A stretch of DNA of 64,000 bases. Origin: Dyadobacter sp. CY356. GTDB taxonomy: Bacteria; Bacteroidota; Bacteroidia; Cytophagales; Spirosomataceae. This document shows, piece after piece, positions 16,897 to 25,676 of this stretch. Below the pieces are notes generated by a model. It saw nothing but the letters and a program-made list of their open reading frames with translations, ran no database searches and was not told the DNA's origin. Location of the stretch: assembly GCF_021440195.1 (NCBI RefSeq), contig NZ_JAJTSZ010000003.1, positions 62,001-126,000 of the forward strand, read 5' to 3'. The translations under genes and the position numbers were made by a program. Position 1 is the first letter of the stretch. Every line of letters starts with the position of its first letter.

Positions 16897-17583
16897 ATGA
16901 AACATCTTCTTATTTTTACATTCTTTTTATGCAGCGCGGTGGTAATGGCCCAATCACCAAAGGGTGCATGGAAATCTCAGGAGCCAACTGGTAGTACTTC
17001 CACATTGATTGTGACAGACAATTATATGATCATTGCTTCTTACAGTGTTTTGAACAAATCCTACGAAAGAACAGAGGGCGGGCCATTTACAATTCAGGGT
17101 GATCAGATGACTTACACACCGGAATTTAATCCTTCGGATACAGCAAAGGTTGGTATTCCCATTATTTATACGGTAACAATGAAAGACGGAATCCTGACTT
17201 TGAAATATGACGAAGCCATGGTTTGGATGAAAATTGATGACGGAGGAAATTCAGCTTTAACAGGAGCCTGGAAAGTTTCTGATAAAGATGGCGATTTAAA
17301 ACCGCAGCTAACTGGTACCCGAAAAGCAGTTAAATTGTTGTCAGGAACTCGTTTCCAATGGATTGTTTTTGATACAGTAGAAAAAATATTTTACAAAACC
17401 GGGGGTGGAACTTATACTTTCAAAAACGGGAAATATACCGAAAGAATTGAGTTTTTATCAAGCGATAACAACAGGGTAGGAACAACGCAGGTTTTTGACG
17501 CTAAGTTAGATAATGGCGTTTGGGATTATAAAGGAACAAATACCGCAGGGAAGCCAATCCACGAGATTTGGGAGAAAAGATAA
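16897..17583 (+). CDS. Secreted two-repeat protein of unknown function
   Basis: A 228-residue protein with a signal peptide (MKHLLIFTFFLCSAVVMAQ). The mature part has two related halves, each opening with a GAWK segment (SPKGAWKSQEP near 21 and LTGAWKVSDKD near 126) and each with a GGPFTI/GGTYTF strand. This looks like a duplicated small beta-barrel domain of lipocalin-like type. I do not recognise a named family. A -7-like TACTTTTG lies at 16854-16861, and a good terminator follows. Confidence 0.75.
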   Translation: MKHLLIFTFFLCSAVVMAQSPKGAWKSQEPTGSTSTLIVTDNYMIIASYSVLNKSYERTEGGPFTIQGDQMTYTPEFNPSDTAKVGIPIIYTVTMKDGILTLKYDEAMVWMKIDDGGNSALTGAWKVSDKDGDLKPQLTGTRKAVKLLSGTRFQWIVFDTVEKIFYKTGGGTYTFKNGKYTERIEFLSSDNNRVGTTQVFDAKLDNGVWDYKGTNTAGKPIHEIWEKR

Positions 17584-17602
17584 TTCGATTTTAAAAACAG
17601 CT

Positions 17603-17645
17603 AAAAAGGTCTTTCCAGTCTTTATGATATGGAAGGACCTTTTTT
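17603..17645 (+). terminator. Terminator after the two-repeat secreted protein
   Basis: A 15-bp stem (17603-17617 with 17630-17645, one G-U pair) with a 3' T run. Confidence 0.85.
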
Positions 17646-17838
17646 AATTTATGGCCTTCACATTTTTTAATATATAATTGAGGTGCACAATATCGGAAAG
17701 ATTGGTTTGTAAATCCTCATAAACCATCCGGACGTAAAAGGCGAAAAATTCCCTGATCTTTTTCCTGTTTTGTAATCAGTATTTCACCATCATTTGCATG
17801 ATCTATTTAGATTTGTTCAAAATAATTTTTAAAAAGCT

Positions 17839-17869
17839 TTTGACTGATTCTAAATAGATACTACATTTG
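17839..17869 (+). promoter_or_regulatory. Full-consensus promoter for the Cys-rich small gene
   Basis: TTTG (17839-17842), 19 bases, TACATTTG (17862-17869): an exact match to TTTG-N19-TAnnTTTG. The coding start is 22 bases downstream of the -7 element. Confidence 0.8.
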
Positions 17870-17891
17870 TCTCATCAATAACGGAGATGGA

Positions 17892-18047
17892 ATGAACGCG
17901 TTGCTTTCGAATGAACCAACAGTACTTGTTGAGCCAATCAATTTATGGTCAAAATCGCTGATTCTGAACGATGAATGCGTATTTAAGGATTGTTGCAAAA
18001 ACTATAAAAAGAAAGGGAAATACTGTAAAAAGTGCCCTAAAAAATAA
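17892..18047 (+). CDS. Small Cys/Lys-rich protein
   Basis: ATG 17892 to TAA 18045-18047 gives 51 residues. The C-terminal half is CVFKDCCKNYKKKGKYCKKC followed by PKK, with five cysteines and many lysines. The layout CC-x(n)-C-xx-CP suggests metal binding or an unusual redox or nucleic-acid-binding role; this is inference. It has a full-consensus promoter 22 bases upstream and its own terminator, so it is a single-gene unit and probably expressed. A minimal open frame ATG GAA TGA (17887-17895) overlaps the start. No signal peptide. Confidence 0.7.
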   Translation: MNALLSNEPTVLVEPINLWSKSLILNDECVFKDCCKNYKKKGKYCKKCPKK

Positions 18048-18074
18048 TACAGTTCATGGTGAATAATTATAAGA

Positions 18075-18103
18075 GGGGGAGTGCCCAGAGCGTTCCCTTT
18101 TCT
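18075..18103 (+). terminator. Terminator after the Cys-rich small gene
   Basis: GGGAGTGC (18077-18084) pairs with GCGTTCCC (18090-18097), including G-U pairs, and is followed by TTTTCT. Confidence 0.6.
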
Positions 18104-18123
18104 ATGCTTGAGACATTTTTAAA

Positions 18124-18855
18124 TTAAACTTTTCGTTTTAATTCAAAGTTCTGTCCAAGATAAACTCTTCTTACCTGTTCATCTTCCGCTAGTTCTTCCG
18201 CACTTCCCTGTTTCAGAATTTTCCCTTCAAATAAAAGATATGCTCTGTCTGTAATTGAAAGTGTTTCATTCACATTGTGGTCGGTAATGAGAATACCAAT
18301 ATTTTTGGTTTTCAGTTTGGCAACAATACTTTGAATATCTTCAACCGCAATCGGATCGACACCGGCAAACGGTTCATCTAATAGAATAAATTTAGGATCT
18401 ACTGCAAGAGAGCGCGCAATTTCAGTCCGGCGGCGTTCTCCTCCCGACAAAACCATTCCTTTACTTTTGCGTACGTGCTGCAAGTGAAATTCTTCGAGTA
18501 ATTCTTCCACTTTCGCTTTCTGGTCGCTTTTGGATAGGTTAGTCATTTCCAAAACCGCCCGTATATTTTCTTCAACCGTTAATGAACGGAAAACAGAAGC
18601 TTCCTGTGCAAGATATCCCAGGCCCAAACGTGCTCGTTTGTACATTGGAAGATCGGTAATATCCCTGTCGTCAAGAAAAACTTTTCCGCTGTTTGGTTTA
18701 ACCAGACCAACAGCCATATAGAAAGACGTCGTTTTTCCTGCTCCATTCGGACCAAGTAATCCTACAATTTCGCCCTGTTCAACCTGGTAGCTCACATTGT
18801 TATTCACAAGACGGGCACCGTATTTTTTTACCAGATTTTCGGTTCTTAATATCAT
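18124..18855 (-). CDS. lptB: LPS export ABC transporter ATPase LptB
   Basis: A 243-residue ATPase. It has Walker [10 protein letters not shown] (about 35), Q-loop [16 protein letters not shown], signature LSGGERRR (about 137), Walker [14 protein letters not shown] (about 155) and the H-loop [17 protein letters not shown] and the C-terminal RRVYLGQNF are diagnostic of LptB. It drives extraction of lipopolysaccharide from the inner membrane with LptFG, which are not in this window. It starts 33 bases after recJ and is likely in the same operon. Confidence 0.95.
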   Translation of the reverse strand: MILRTENLVKKYGARLVNNNVSYQVEQGEIVGLLGPNGAGKTTSFYMAVGLVKPNSGKVFLDDRDITDLPMYKRARLGLGYLAQEASVFRSLTVEENIRAVLEMTNLSKSDQKAKVEELLEEFHLQHVRKSKGMVLSGGERRRTEIARSLAVDPKFILLDEPFAGVDPIAVEDIQSIVAKLKTKNIGILITDHNVNETLSITDRAYLLFEGKILKQGSAEELAEDEQVRRVYLGQNFELKRKV

Positions 18856-18888
18856 TGTTCGATTTTAGTAATTCAAAAACGCAACGGC

Positions 18889-20601
18889 CTAATTAAATTT
18901 AATATCCTTCAGGAATAGTTGTAACGTTTTTTTGTCCCGAAAGTTATTCTCTTCCAGGTTGTAACAAATAGAAAATGTTCTGCCTTTGATCAAATCCTGA
19001 TAATACTGTGACATACCAAATCCAATGGCCGTAAAAATCGGAGAGCCATTTTGTTTTACATCAAATTTAATATGCTTTTCCTTCATGATCGTAGGCTGAC
19101 CAGCCAGTGAAACCTCTTTGCTTTCAAAAACCGGCGTCATATTCCCTGGTCCGAACGGCCCCATCTGGCGCAGAATATTGTAAAACTTTGGAGTAATTGC
19201 ACTTAATTCCAGTTCAAGATCAATATTGATCATGGGAATTAATTGATCCGGCAAAATTCTGCTGCTTACAATCTGATCAAATTTGGCACGAAAAGCTTCA
19301 ATATTTTCAATCGGCATCGTCAATCCTGCGGCAAAAGTATGCCCGCCAAATTGTTCCAATAGTTCAGCGCATTCCTCAATCGCTTCATAAACATCAAAAC
19401 CAGGCACTGAACGGGCAGAGCCGGCAGCTTTTCCATGTGATTGTGTCAGGATAATCGTTGGTCGGTGATATTTTTCAATACACCGGCTCGCCACAATTCC
19501 AATCACACCTTTGTGCCAGTCTTCCTTATATAGTACCGTACTTCTGGCCTCTGTAAACCAGTTATCACCTTCAATCATGGCCAGTGCTTCTTCCGTTATG
19601 CTGCTGTCGAAAGTGCGGCGGTCGCTATTATGCTGATTTATTTCATAAGCAAAATCGACGGCTTCCTGTTCTTCCTCGCATAGTAAAAGCCTGACCGCTT
19701 CTTTCGCATGTTTAATTCTTCCGGCAGCATTAATCCTCGGTCCAAGTCCAAAAACGACATTGGTTATATCCAGCACACCTTTAATTCCAGCAATATCAAT
19801 CAAAGCTTTCATACCCACACGCGGTGCGGCATTCAGGCGTTGAAGCCCGTAATAAGCCAGAATCCGGTTTTCGCCGGTAATGGGCACAATATCTGCGGCG
19901 ATACTAACAACCAGTAAATCAAGATATTCGAAAAGTGATTCCTGGGGAATATCGTGCTGAATACAAAAGGCCTGCAATAATTTAAAACCGACACCGCAGC
20001 CAGTCAGTTCTTTGTAAGGATATAAGCAATCTTCTCTTTTGGGATCCAGAACAGCGATTGCCGGAGGCAGCTCATCACCGGGACGGTGGTGATCACAGAT
20101 TATAAAATCGATTCCTCTTTTATTCGCCTCTGTAACTTTGTCAACCGATTTAATACCACAGTCCAGTGTAACAATCAGACTGAAACCATTTTCCTGAGCG
20201 AAATCGATGCTTTGCCAGGAAACGCCATAACCTTCATTGTAACGGTCCGGAATATAATAATCCAGGTTGTCATATATTTTTTTCAAAAATCCATAAAACA
20301 GGGTGACAGAAGTAGTTCCGTCAACATCATAATCTCCGTAAACCAGGATTTTTTCGCCATTGGAAATAGCTTTTGATAAGCGCTCAACAGCGATATCCAT
20401 ATCCTGCATCAGGTATGGATCATGTAAATGTGAAAGATCAGGGCGGAAAAAATTGCGGGATTGTTCAAAATCTTTAACACCGCGCTGTACCAGAAGTGTA
20501 GCCAAAAATGGATTCACTTTTAAAGCCTCAGCCAGTTCACGTGCAACTTCAAGTTGATCAGAGGGTAATTCAGGGATTTGTATCCAACGCTTGTCAATCA
20601 T
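18889..20601 (-). CDS. recJ: Single-stranded-DNA-specific exonuclease RecJ
   Basis: About 570 residues from MIDKRWIQIPELPSD (start 20601; an upstream in-frame ATG at 20640 adds 13 unlikely residues). The DHH motifs are present: VYGDYDVDGTTS (about 78), TLDCGIKS (about 137), ICDHHRPGDELP (about 158) and LGPRINAAGRI (about 297). The DHHA1 segment FGGHTFAAGLT (about 408) follows. RecJ degrades single-stranded DNA 5' to 3' in recombination and mismatch repair. It lies upstream of lptB. Confidence 0.96.
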   Translation of the reverse strand: MIDKRWIQIPELPSDQLEVARELAEALKVNPFLATLLVQRGVKDFEQSRNFFRPDLSHLHDPYLMQDMDIAVERLSKAISNGEKILVYGDYDVDGTTSVTLFYGFLKKIYDNLDYYIPDRYNEGYGVSWQSIDFAQENGFSLIVTLDCGIKSVDKVTEANKRGIDFIICDHHRPGDELPPAIAVLDPKREDCLYPYKELTGCGVGFKLLQAFCIQHDIPQESLFEYLDLLVVSIAADIVPITGENRILAYYGLQRLNAAPRVGMKALIDIAGIKGVLDITNVVFGLGPRINAAGRIKHAKEAVRLLLCEEEQEAVDFAYEINQHNSDRRTFDSSITEEALAMIEGDNWFTEARSTVLYKEDWHKGVIGIVASRCIEKYHRPTIILTQSHGKAAGSARSVPGFDVYEAIEECAELLEQFGGHTFAAGLTMPIENIEAFRAKFDQIVSSRILPDQLIPMINIDLELELSAITPKFYNILRQMGPFGPGNMTPVFESKEVSLAGQPTIMKEKHIKFDVKQNGSPIFTAIGFGMSQYYQDLIKGRTFSICYNLEENNFRDKKTLQLFLKDIKFN

Positions 20602-20741
20602 ATCTGCAAAGATAATGGGATTCTGTGATGCATGTATCAAAATCTATTATCGCGTACTGAATCAGGGAAAGCTAAGTGAAAGGTCTTATCTTTGCAAAAT
20701 TATTTTAGTCAAAGTTTGACTACTCACTTATCGATTAAAAA

Positions 20742-21155
20742 ATGCCTCGTCTGCTGTCTATTGATTATGGTGCGAAACGCACAGGAATTGCGGTAACTGA
20801 TCCCTTGCAAATTATAGCAACGGCATTGGATACGGTAAGAACACATGACTTGCTGGATTTTTTGAAAAAATATACCCAGACCGAAATTATCGAAGCATTT
20901 GTGATAGGAATGCCCCGAAAACTGGATAATACAGAAAGCGAAAATGCGGCCAGAGTGCATACTTTTATAAAATTATTGAAAAAAAGTTTTCCTGATATTC
21001 CGGTTCATACCCATGATGAGCGATTTACGTCGTCAATGGCTTTACAATCCATGATTGCCGGCGGTTCCAAAAAAAGTGAAAGAAGAGAAAAAGGAAATAT
21101 AGACAAGATCAGTGCTACCATTATTTTGCAATCCTTTATGGAAAGTCGCAGGTAG
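20742..21155 (+). CDS. ruvX: Holliday junction resolvase-like protein RuvX/YqgF
   Basis: A 137-residue RNase H-fold protein with [17 protein letters not shown] (5-21), [11 protein letters not shown] and the [12 protein letters not shown] segment carrying catalytic acids. YqgF processes the 5' end of pre-16S rRNA in E. coli; RuvX is the alternative name for its proposed resolvase role. A -7-like TATCTTTG lies at 20687-20694. It is first in an apparent ruvX-def-nitrilase operon and divergent from recJ. Confidence 0.93.
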   Translation: MPRLLSIDYGAKRTGIAVTDPLQIIATALDTVRTHDLLDFLKKYTQTEIIEAFVIGMPRKLDNTESENAARVHTFIKLLKKSFPDIPVHTHDERFTSSMALQSMIAGGSKKSERREKGNIDKISATIILQSFMESRR

Positions 21156-21202
21156 TTAATTAGTTAAAGAATTAATATTTAGAAATCTCATATTTTAATC
21201 AG

Positions 21203-21793
21203 ATGATTTACCCAATTGTTGCCTACGGCGACCCTATATTAAGAAAGCAAACCCGCTTTATTGAAAAAGATGAAATGGATCTTCAAAAGCTTTCGGCCGA
21301 TATGTTCGAAACCATGTATTCTGCCAATGGTGTAGGATTAGCTGCGCCACAGGTGGGATTAAATATCCGTGTTTTTGTTGCCGACGGAACGCCTTTCAGC
21401 GAAAAAGATGAGGATGATGATGACGACGACGAAGTTGATTTGAGCCTTGTAGGTTTTAAAAAAACATTTATCAATCCGGAAATTCTGGAAGAAGATGGAG
21501 AAGAATGGGCTTTCGAGGAAGGATGTTTGAGTATTCCCGGGATCCGTGGCGATGTTTACAGACCTGAAAGGTTGGTAATTCGTTACAGAGATACGGACTG
21601 GAACGAAATCACGGAAGAATATAAAGGCATGGCGGCAAGAATTATCCAGCACGAATATGACCATTTGCTTGGAAAACTTTTCGTGGATTATCTTCCAACA
21701 TTGAAAAAACAGTTGATCAAAAAGAAACTGACTGATATTTCAAAAGGAAAAACGGATGCTGATTACCGTATGCGCTTTCCTGGCCGCAGATAA
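21203..21793 (+). CDS. def: Peptide deformylase
   Basis: A 196-residue protein. All three motifs are intact: GVGLAAPQVG (43-52), EGCLSIPG (106-113, metal Cys108) and QHEYDHL (149-155, His150 and His154 bind the metal, Glu151 is catalytic). It removes formyl groups from new proteins. Unlike most homologues it has an insertion at about 65-80 with a run of Asp and Glu (EKDEDDDDDDEVD). It sits between ruvX and the nitrilase gene. Confidence 0.96.
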   Translation: MIYPIVAYGDPILRKQTRFIEKDEMDLQKLSADMFETMYSANGVGLAAPQVGLNIRVFVADGTPFSEKDEDDDDDDEVDLSLVGFKKTFINPEILEEDGEEWAFEEGCLSIPGIRGDVYRPERLVIRYRDTDWNEITEEYKGMAARIIQHEYDHLLGKLFVDYLPTLKKQLIKKKLTDISKGKTDADYRMRFPGRR

Positions 21794-21818
21794 AAATTTT
21801 TGTATCCAACTGATCAGT

Positions 21819-22610
21819 ATGGCCACTCCAATGGTTGACGAACTTGCAGTTTGTCTTATTCAGACAGATATATTTTGGGAAGATGTAACAGCAAATCTTT
21901 CTTCGCTTGAAGAAAAGATTGCTGCCATTGATCATCCCGCTGATGTTATCGTTTTGCCTGAAATGTTTAATTCGGGCTTTACGATGAACACGAAGATCGC
22001 TGAGCATATGAATATGACGACTACCAAATGGATGAAGCACATGGCTTTGCAGACCGGGGCTTTAATTATTGGAAGTTTTGCTGTGAAGGAGGGAGGGAAT
22101 TTCTATAACCGATTAATGTGCGTCCGCCCGGACGGATCTTTTGTTCACAGCGACAAACGCCATCTTTTCAGAATGGGGGAAGAGCATAATACTTATACGC
22201 CTGGAAATGCACAATTAATCGTGGAATGGAAAGGATGGAATATCTTTCCATTGGTTTGTTACGATTTGAGATTTCCGGTATGGAGCCGGAATTCTTCGGA
22301 TAATCCTTATGATCTGCTTATTTATATCGCAAGCTGGCCGAAACGCCGGGCGCATGCATGGAACGTTCTGCTTCGGGCACGGGCAATTGAAAATCTCAGC
22401 TATGTGGTTGGGGTTAACAGGACGGGTCAGGACGGAAACGGGATTGATTACCAGGGAGACTCCGTCGCGCTGGATTTTCTGGGTGAACCGCTTATTAACA
22501 TGGGCGATAAGGAATCTGAAAAGGTAATCAGGTTTTCCGGATTGGCTTTACAAAGCTATAAAGATTCTTTCCCCGCTTATCTCGACGCTGATGCGTTTGA
22601 TATAAGGTAA
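21819..22610 (+). CDS. Nitrilase-family amidohydrolase (omega-amidase/YafV-like)
   Basis: About 264 residues from ATG 21819; an upstream frame extends into def but reads poorly. The catalytic triad is visible: Glu in VIVLPEMFNSGF, Lys in SDKRHLFRMG and Cys in PLVCYDLRFPVWSRN. The set matches omega-amidase/YafV enzymes, which hydrolyse alpha-ketoglutaramate and related amides as metabolite repair. It starts 25 bases after def and ends 1 base from gatC, which runs the other way. Confidence 0.88.
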   Translation: MATPMVDELAVCLIQTDIFWEDVTANLSSLEEKIAAIDHPADVIVLPEMFNSGFTMNTKIAEHMNMTTTKWMKHMALQTGALIIGSFAVKEGGNFYNRLMCVRPDGSFVHSDKRHLFRMGEEHNTYTPGNAQLIVEWKGWNIFPLVCYDLRFPVWSRNSSDNPYDLLIYIASWPKRRAHAWNVLLRARAIENLSYVVGVNRTGQDGNGIDYQGDSVALDFLGEPLINMGDKESEKVIRFSGLALQSYKDSFPAYLDADAFDIR

Positions 22611-22611
22611 C

Positions 22612-22899
22612 CTATTCAATCACTTTGGGTACCTTTATATAGGTGTCATTTTTACTTGGCGCATTTGCCAGTGCTTCTTCTCTCGAAAGGCTGTTATTAC
22701 CTTTATCTTCACGCCAATTGTTGACTTCCTCCATAATATGGGTAAGTGGCTCAACATTTTCGGTATCTATTTCGTTAAGTTGTTCCATCCAGGTTAAAAC
22801 ATTATCCATACTGGTAAGTAGAGCAGTCTCTTCTTCTGGTTTTACATGAAGTTTTGCAAGACCTGCAATTTTTTTAAGAGACTCGTGATCAATTTTCAT
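22612..22899 (-). CDS. gatC: Asp/Glu-tRNA amidotransferase subunit C
   Basis: A 95-residue protein with LKKIAGLAKLHVKPEEE, LTWMEQLNEIDTENVEPLTHIME and the C-terminal LANAPSKNDTYIKVPKVIE. All are typical of GatC, which wraps GatA and helps form Gln-tRNA(Gln) and Asn-tRNA(Asn). The other subunits are not in the window. It is monocistronic here and converges on the nitrilase gene. Confidence 0.95.
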   Translation of the reverse strand: MKIDHESLKKIAGLAKLHVKPEEETALLTSMDNVLTWMEQLNEIDTENVEPLTHIMEEVNNWREDKGNNSLSREEALANAPSKNDTYIKVPKVIE

Positions 22900-23509
22900 A
22901 ATATTAAGAATTTGTTATGTTCGTAATTCCTGGCGAATCGGGTCACGAAAATACCACATTTTTGCGAACTCAAACGAAAGTGCATTTTTTTAAGCACAAT
23001 GGTGGTATGAAAACAGATTGCCTGACTTAAAAATAATCCGAATTTGTATAGTTGATAATTTTTGGGCAACAGATTCTTAAAAATATTATAATCTTAAATA
23101 AGTAGAAGGCGAATAATATTTGCTTTTGAACCCATATGAGAAAATAATTTAAAATGCTTTTGCCAATTTAAAAAAAGATGTTCACAGGATTTGAGGCGGA
23201 TAGTACAATTTTATATAAGCCTTGAATTTACTTATATATCATTCTTAATCAAGGAAAAAAAGGCATTTAAGCGGCAAATTATTTTAAGTAGTAATCTTAA
23301 AATTATACAATTGAATGACAGTTAATAAAAATATAGAATAAAAAAACCCGTCAAAAGCTTGCTTTTTTTTAAAAGGAAAACTCATACTTTTGTAGGACTT
23401 AAAATCGTAACACCACAATCAAAATTTTATTTTACAAAAACACGGTTTAACCAAAACTTTTATTTAATTAACAACCAAAATCTCAATTTAACCTTTAAAA
23501 GTAAGTCTG
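22900..23509. other. 610-base AT-rich intergenic region upstream of exbB
   Basis: No convincing gene is seen. The region is very AT-rich with poly-A and poly-T tracts. Its right end carries the likely exbB promoter (23359-23392), leaving a 5' leader of about 110 bases. Divergent signals for gatC must lie at its left end, but I see no consensus there. Confidence 0.55.
23359..23392 (+). promoter_or_regulatory. Probable promoter of the exbB-tonB cluster
   Basis: TACTTTTG at 23385-23392 fits TAnnTTTG. TTG at 23359-23361 lies 23 bases upstream, at the long end of the allowed spacing. Confidence 0.5.
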
Positions 23510-24352
23510 ATGGAAAAGAAAGCAACGACTCCGGCACCAGCACCAAAGCCTGCAAATGCAGCACCAAAAGGCTCAGGTGGTTTGAACCCGGCATTGGTAA
23601 TCCCCCTACTATTTGTTATTGCCCTTTGTGTTTACATTTTCGTTTTAGGAGCTCCTGATCACTTTATCGACGGAGATCACGAAAAAGGACCAAAACCAGG
23701 TGATTATTTCGGTATTGTTCACGAAGGAGGACCTATTGTACCAATTTTAATGACTTGTTTTCTTATTGTTCTTGTGTTTACAATTGAGCGTATGATCACA
23801 ATTGGAAAAGCAAATGGTACTGGTAGCATCGATTCATTCGTGCGTAAAGTGAAAGCGCTTCTTGATAAAAATCAAGTTGACGAAGCAATTAAAGAATGTG
23901 ACAAGCAAAAAGGTTCAGTTGGTAATGTTATCAAGGCTGGTTTAGTTAAATACAAACAACTTGCTCTTGATGGCGGACTAGATAAAGAACAAAAACTTGC
24001 TGCTTTGCAAAAAGAAGTTGATGAAGCTACTACGCTTGAACTTCCTATGCTACAAAAGAACCTTACAATTATCGCAACACTTGCCGGAGCTTCTACACTT
24101 ATCGCCCTTCTTGGAACGGTACTTGGTATGATCAAGGCGTTTGCAGCTCTTGGTGCTGCTGGTGGTGCTGCTGATTCAAGTGCTCTTGCAGCGGGTATCT
24201 CTGAGGCCCTTATCAACACAGCGATTGGTATCGGTACTTCTGCGATTGCAACTGTTTCTTATGCGTATTTGAACAGCCGTGTTGATGACCTTACTTACAG
24301 TATTGACGAAATCGGTTTGAGCATTCAGCAAAATTTTGCAGCTCATTATTAA
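23510..24352 (+). CDS. exbB: MotA/TolQ/ExbB proton channel protein
   Basis: A 280-residue protein. A Pro/Ala-rich cytoplasmic start (1-24) precedes a first membrane helix at 27-47. A second segment near 75-92 (VPILMTCFLIVLVFTIERM) and the paired helices at about 185-250 follow. LIALLGTVLGMIKAF and ISEALINTAIGIGTSAIA are the conserved channel helices with the polar Thr. It forms the proton-conducting pentamer that powers TonB. It is followed by two exbD genes and tonB. Confidence 0.93.
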   Translation: MEKKATTPAPAPKPANAAPKGSGGLNPALVIPLLFVIALCVYIFVLGAPDHFIDGDHEKGPKPGDYFGIVHEGGPIVPILMTCFLIVLVFTIERMITIGKANGTGSIDSFVRKVKALLDKNQVDEAIKECDKQKGSVGNVIKAGLVKYKQLALDGGLDKEQKLAALQKEVDEATTLELPMLQKNLTIIATLAGASTLIALLGTVLGMIKAFAALGAAGGAADSSALAAGISEALINTAIGIGTSAIATVSYAYLNSRVDDLTYSIDEIGLSIQQNFAAHY

Positions 24353-24416
24353 TAATTATATACTATTGATATATAATTATCGTTAATATTAAAAAAACTT
24401 ATATATTTGTAAAGTT

Positions 24417-25031
24417 ATGGCAATAGTTAAGCCCAAGAAACATCCGCCTCACATGGATATGACGCCTATGGTGGATTTGGCGTTCTTGCTACTGACATTC
24501 TTTATTATGACGGCGACGTTCAAAACCAATGACGCGGAGGTTACTACTCCAAGTTCGGTATCGACGATTAAAGTGCCGGATGATAAAATTATGATCATTA
24601 GTATTGACAAAGAGGGTAAAGTTTTCTTTGGTGTGGATGCGCAGTCGACCAGGATTTCCATGTTAGACAACATCGCTCAATCAAAAGGAGTTACTTTTAC
24701 AGATTTGGAAAAAAGCAAGTTCTCGCTTCAGTCGAGCTTCGGATTTCCTCTTAATCAGTTGAAGGCTTGGTTGAACACACCAGATGCACAAATGGCTCAG
24801 ATCAAACAACCAGGGATTCCTGTCGATTCAACAGGAACAAGTGAGCTTGCTGACTGGGTTTATGCTGCGAGAAAAGCGGATCCGGGATTACGAATCGCTT
24901 TGAAAGGAGATAATCTTGCTAAATTCCCTGTTTTCAAGGATGTGCTAGGAAATCTTCAATCTCAGAATATTAACCGATTCAATTTGATCACAGGCAGCGA
25001 ACAAGCTCCTGCTGGTTTTAAGATGGATTAA
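24417..25031 (+). CDS. exbD: ExbD/TolR biopolymer transport protein, copy 1
   Basis: A 204-residue protein with one N-terminal membrane helix containing the essential Asp (MDMTPMVDLAFLLLTFFIM, 13-31). The periplasmic part is about 30-60 residues longer than standard ExbD (about 140), with an insertion around 85-140. A -7-like TATATTTG lies about 10 bases upstream of the gene, so extra initiation inside the operon is possible. Confidence 0.92.
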   Translation: MAIVKPKKHPPHMDMTPMVDLAFLLLTFFIMTATFKTNDAEVTTPSSVSTIKVPDDKIMIISIDKEGKVFFGVDAQSTRISMLDNIAQSKGVTFTDLEKSKFSLQSSFGFPLNQLKAWLNTPDAQMAQIKQPGIPVDSTGTSELADWVYAARKADPGLRIALKGDNLAKFPVFKDVLGNLQSQNINRFNLITGSEQAPAGFKMD

Positions 25032-25058
25032 GTATTTCACTTGAAATAAAAGAATAAT

Positions 25059-25628
25059 ATGTCAGCAATAGTTGAAACCGGTGGTGGTGGTGGTAAGGGC
25101 GACGGTAAAGTTCGCGGTAAGAAATTATCTACCAATGTTGATATGACGCCTATGGTGGATTTAGGTTTCTTGCTTATTACGTTCTTTATGCTTGCAACAA
25201 CAATGTCTAAACCTACGTCGATGACATTGAACGTGCCTGATAAAACGGAGAAGCAGGAAGAAACCGAACCATTGAAGGCTTCTAAGGTGTTGACACTTTT
25301 TTTAGGGAAAAACGATGATGTTTATTACCTGGATGGTGTTGCAGCTGATGATCCAAAAGCAGAAGAGTCCTTAAAAACAACTCGTTTTGGTTCTGATTTG
25401 AGAAGTGTAATTTTTAACTCGGCAACTCGTATCAATGCTGCAAATGCAAAGGACGAAAAAGGTTATGGCGCATTTGTTTGCGTAATTAAGCCTACGGTTG
25501 TGTCTACTTACAAAAACATGGTTGATGTGCTTGATGAAATGGCTATCACCAAGTCTAAAAAGTATGCACTTGTAGACAACCTTACAGACTCCGAGAAAAA
25601 GTTACTTGGAGACAAAGTTAAACCTTGA
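25059..25628 (+). CDS. exbD: ExbD/TolR biopolymer transport protein, copy 2
   Basis: A 189-residue protein opening with a glycine-rich stretch (ETGGGGGKGDGKVRGKK). The helix NVDMTPMVDLGFLLITFFML (about 26-45) carries the conserved Asp. It is clearly related to the upstream ExbD but diverged. Two different ExbD proteins per cluster are usual in Bacteroidota and suggest a heteromeric ExbD pair inside the ExbB ring. Confidence 0.92.
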   Translation: MSAIVETGGGGGKGDGKVRGKKLSTNVDMTPMVDLGFLLITFFMLATTMSKPTSMTLNVPDKTEKQEETEPLKASKVLTLFLGKNDDVYYLDGVAADDPKAEESLKTTRFGSDLRSVIFNSATRINAANAKDEKGYGAFVCVIKPTVVSTYKNMVDVLDEMAITKSKKYALVDNLTDSEKKLLGDKVKP

Positions 25629-25676
25629 TCGAATTCAGGGTAGTAGTTAATATTTTTAACATTTAATTTTAACGCC

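Noticed and set aside
22900..23358. Non-coding RNA upstream of exbB
   Set aside because: The region is AT-rich without stable stems or a clear promoter-terminator pair.
23359..23658. Open frame over the exbB start
   Set aside because: It lies in another frame of exbB and its promoter, is AT-driven, and has no sensible protein features.
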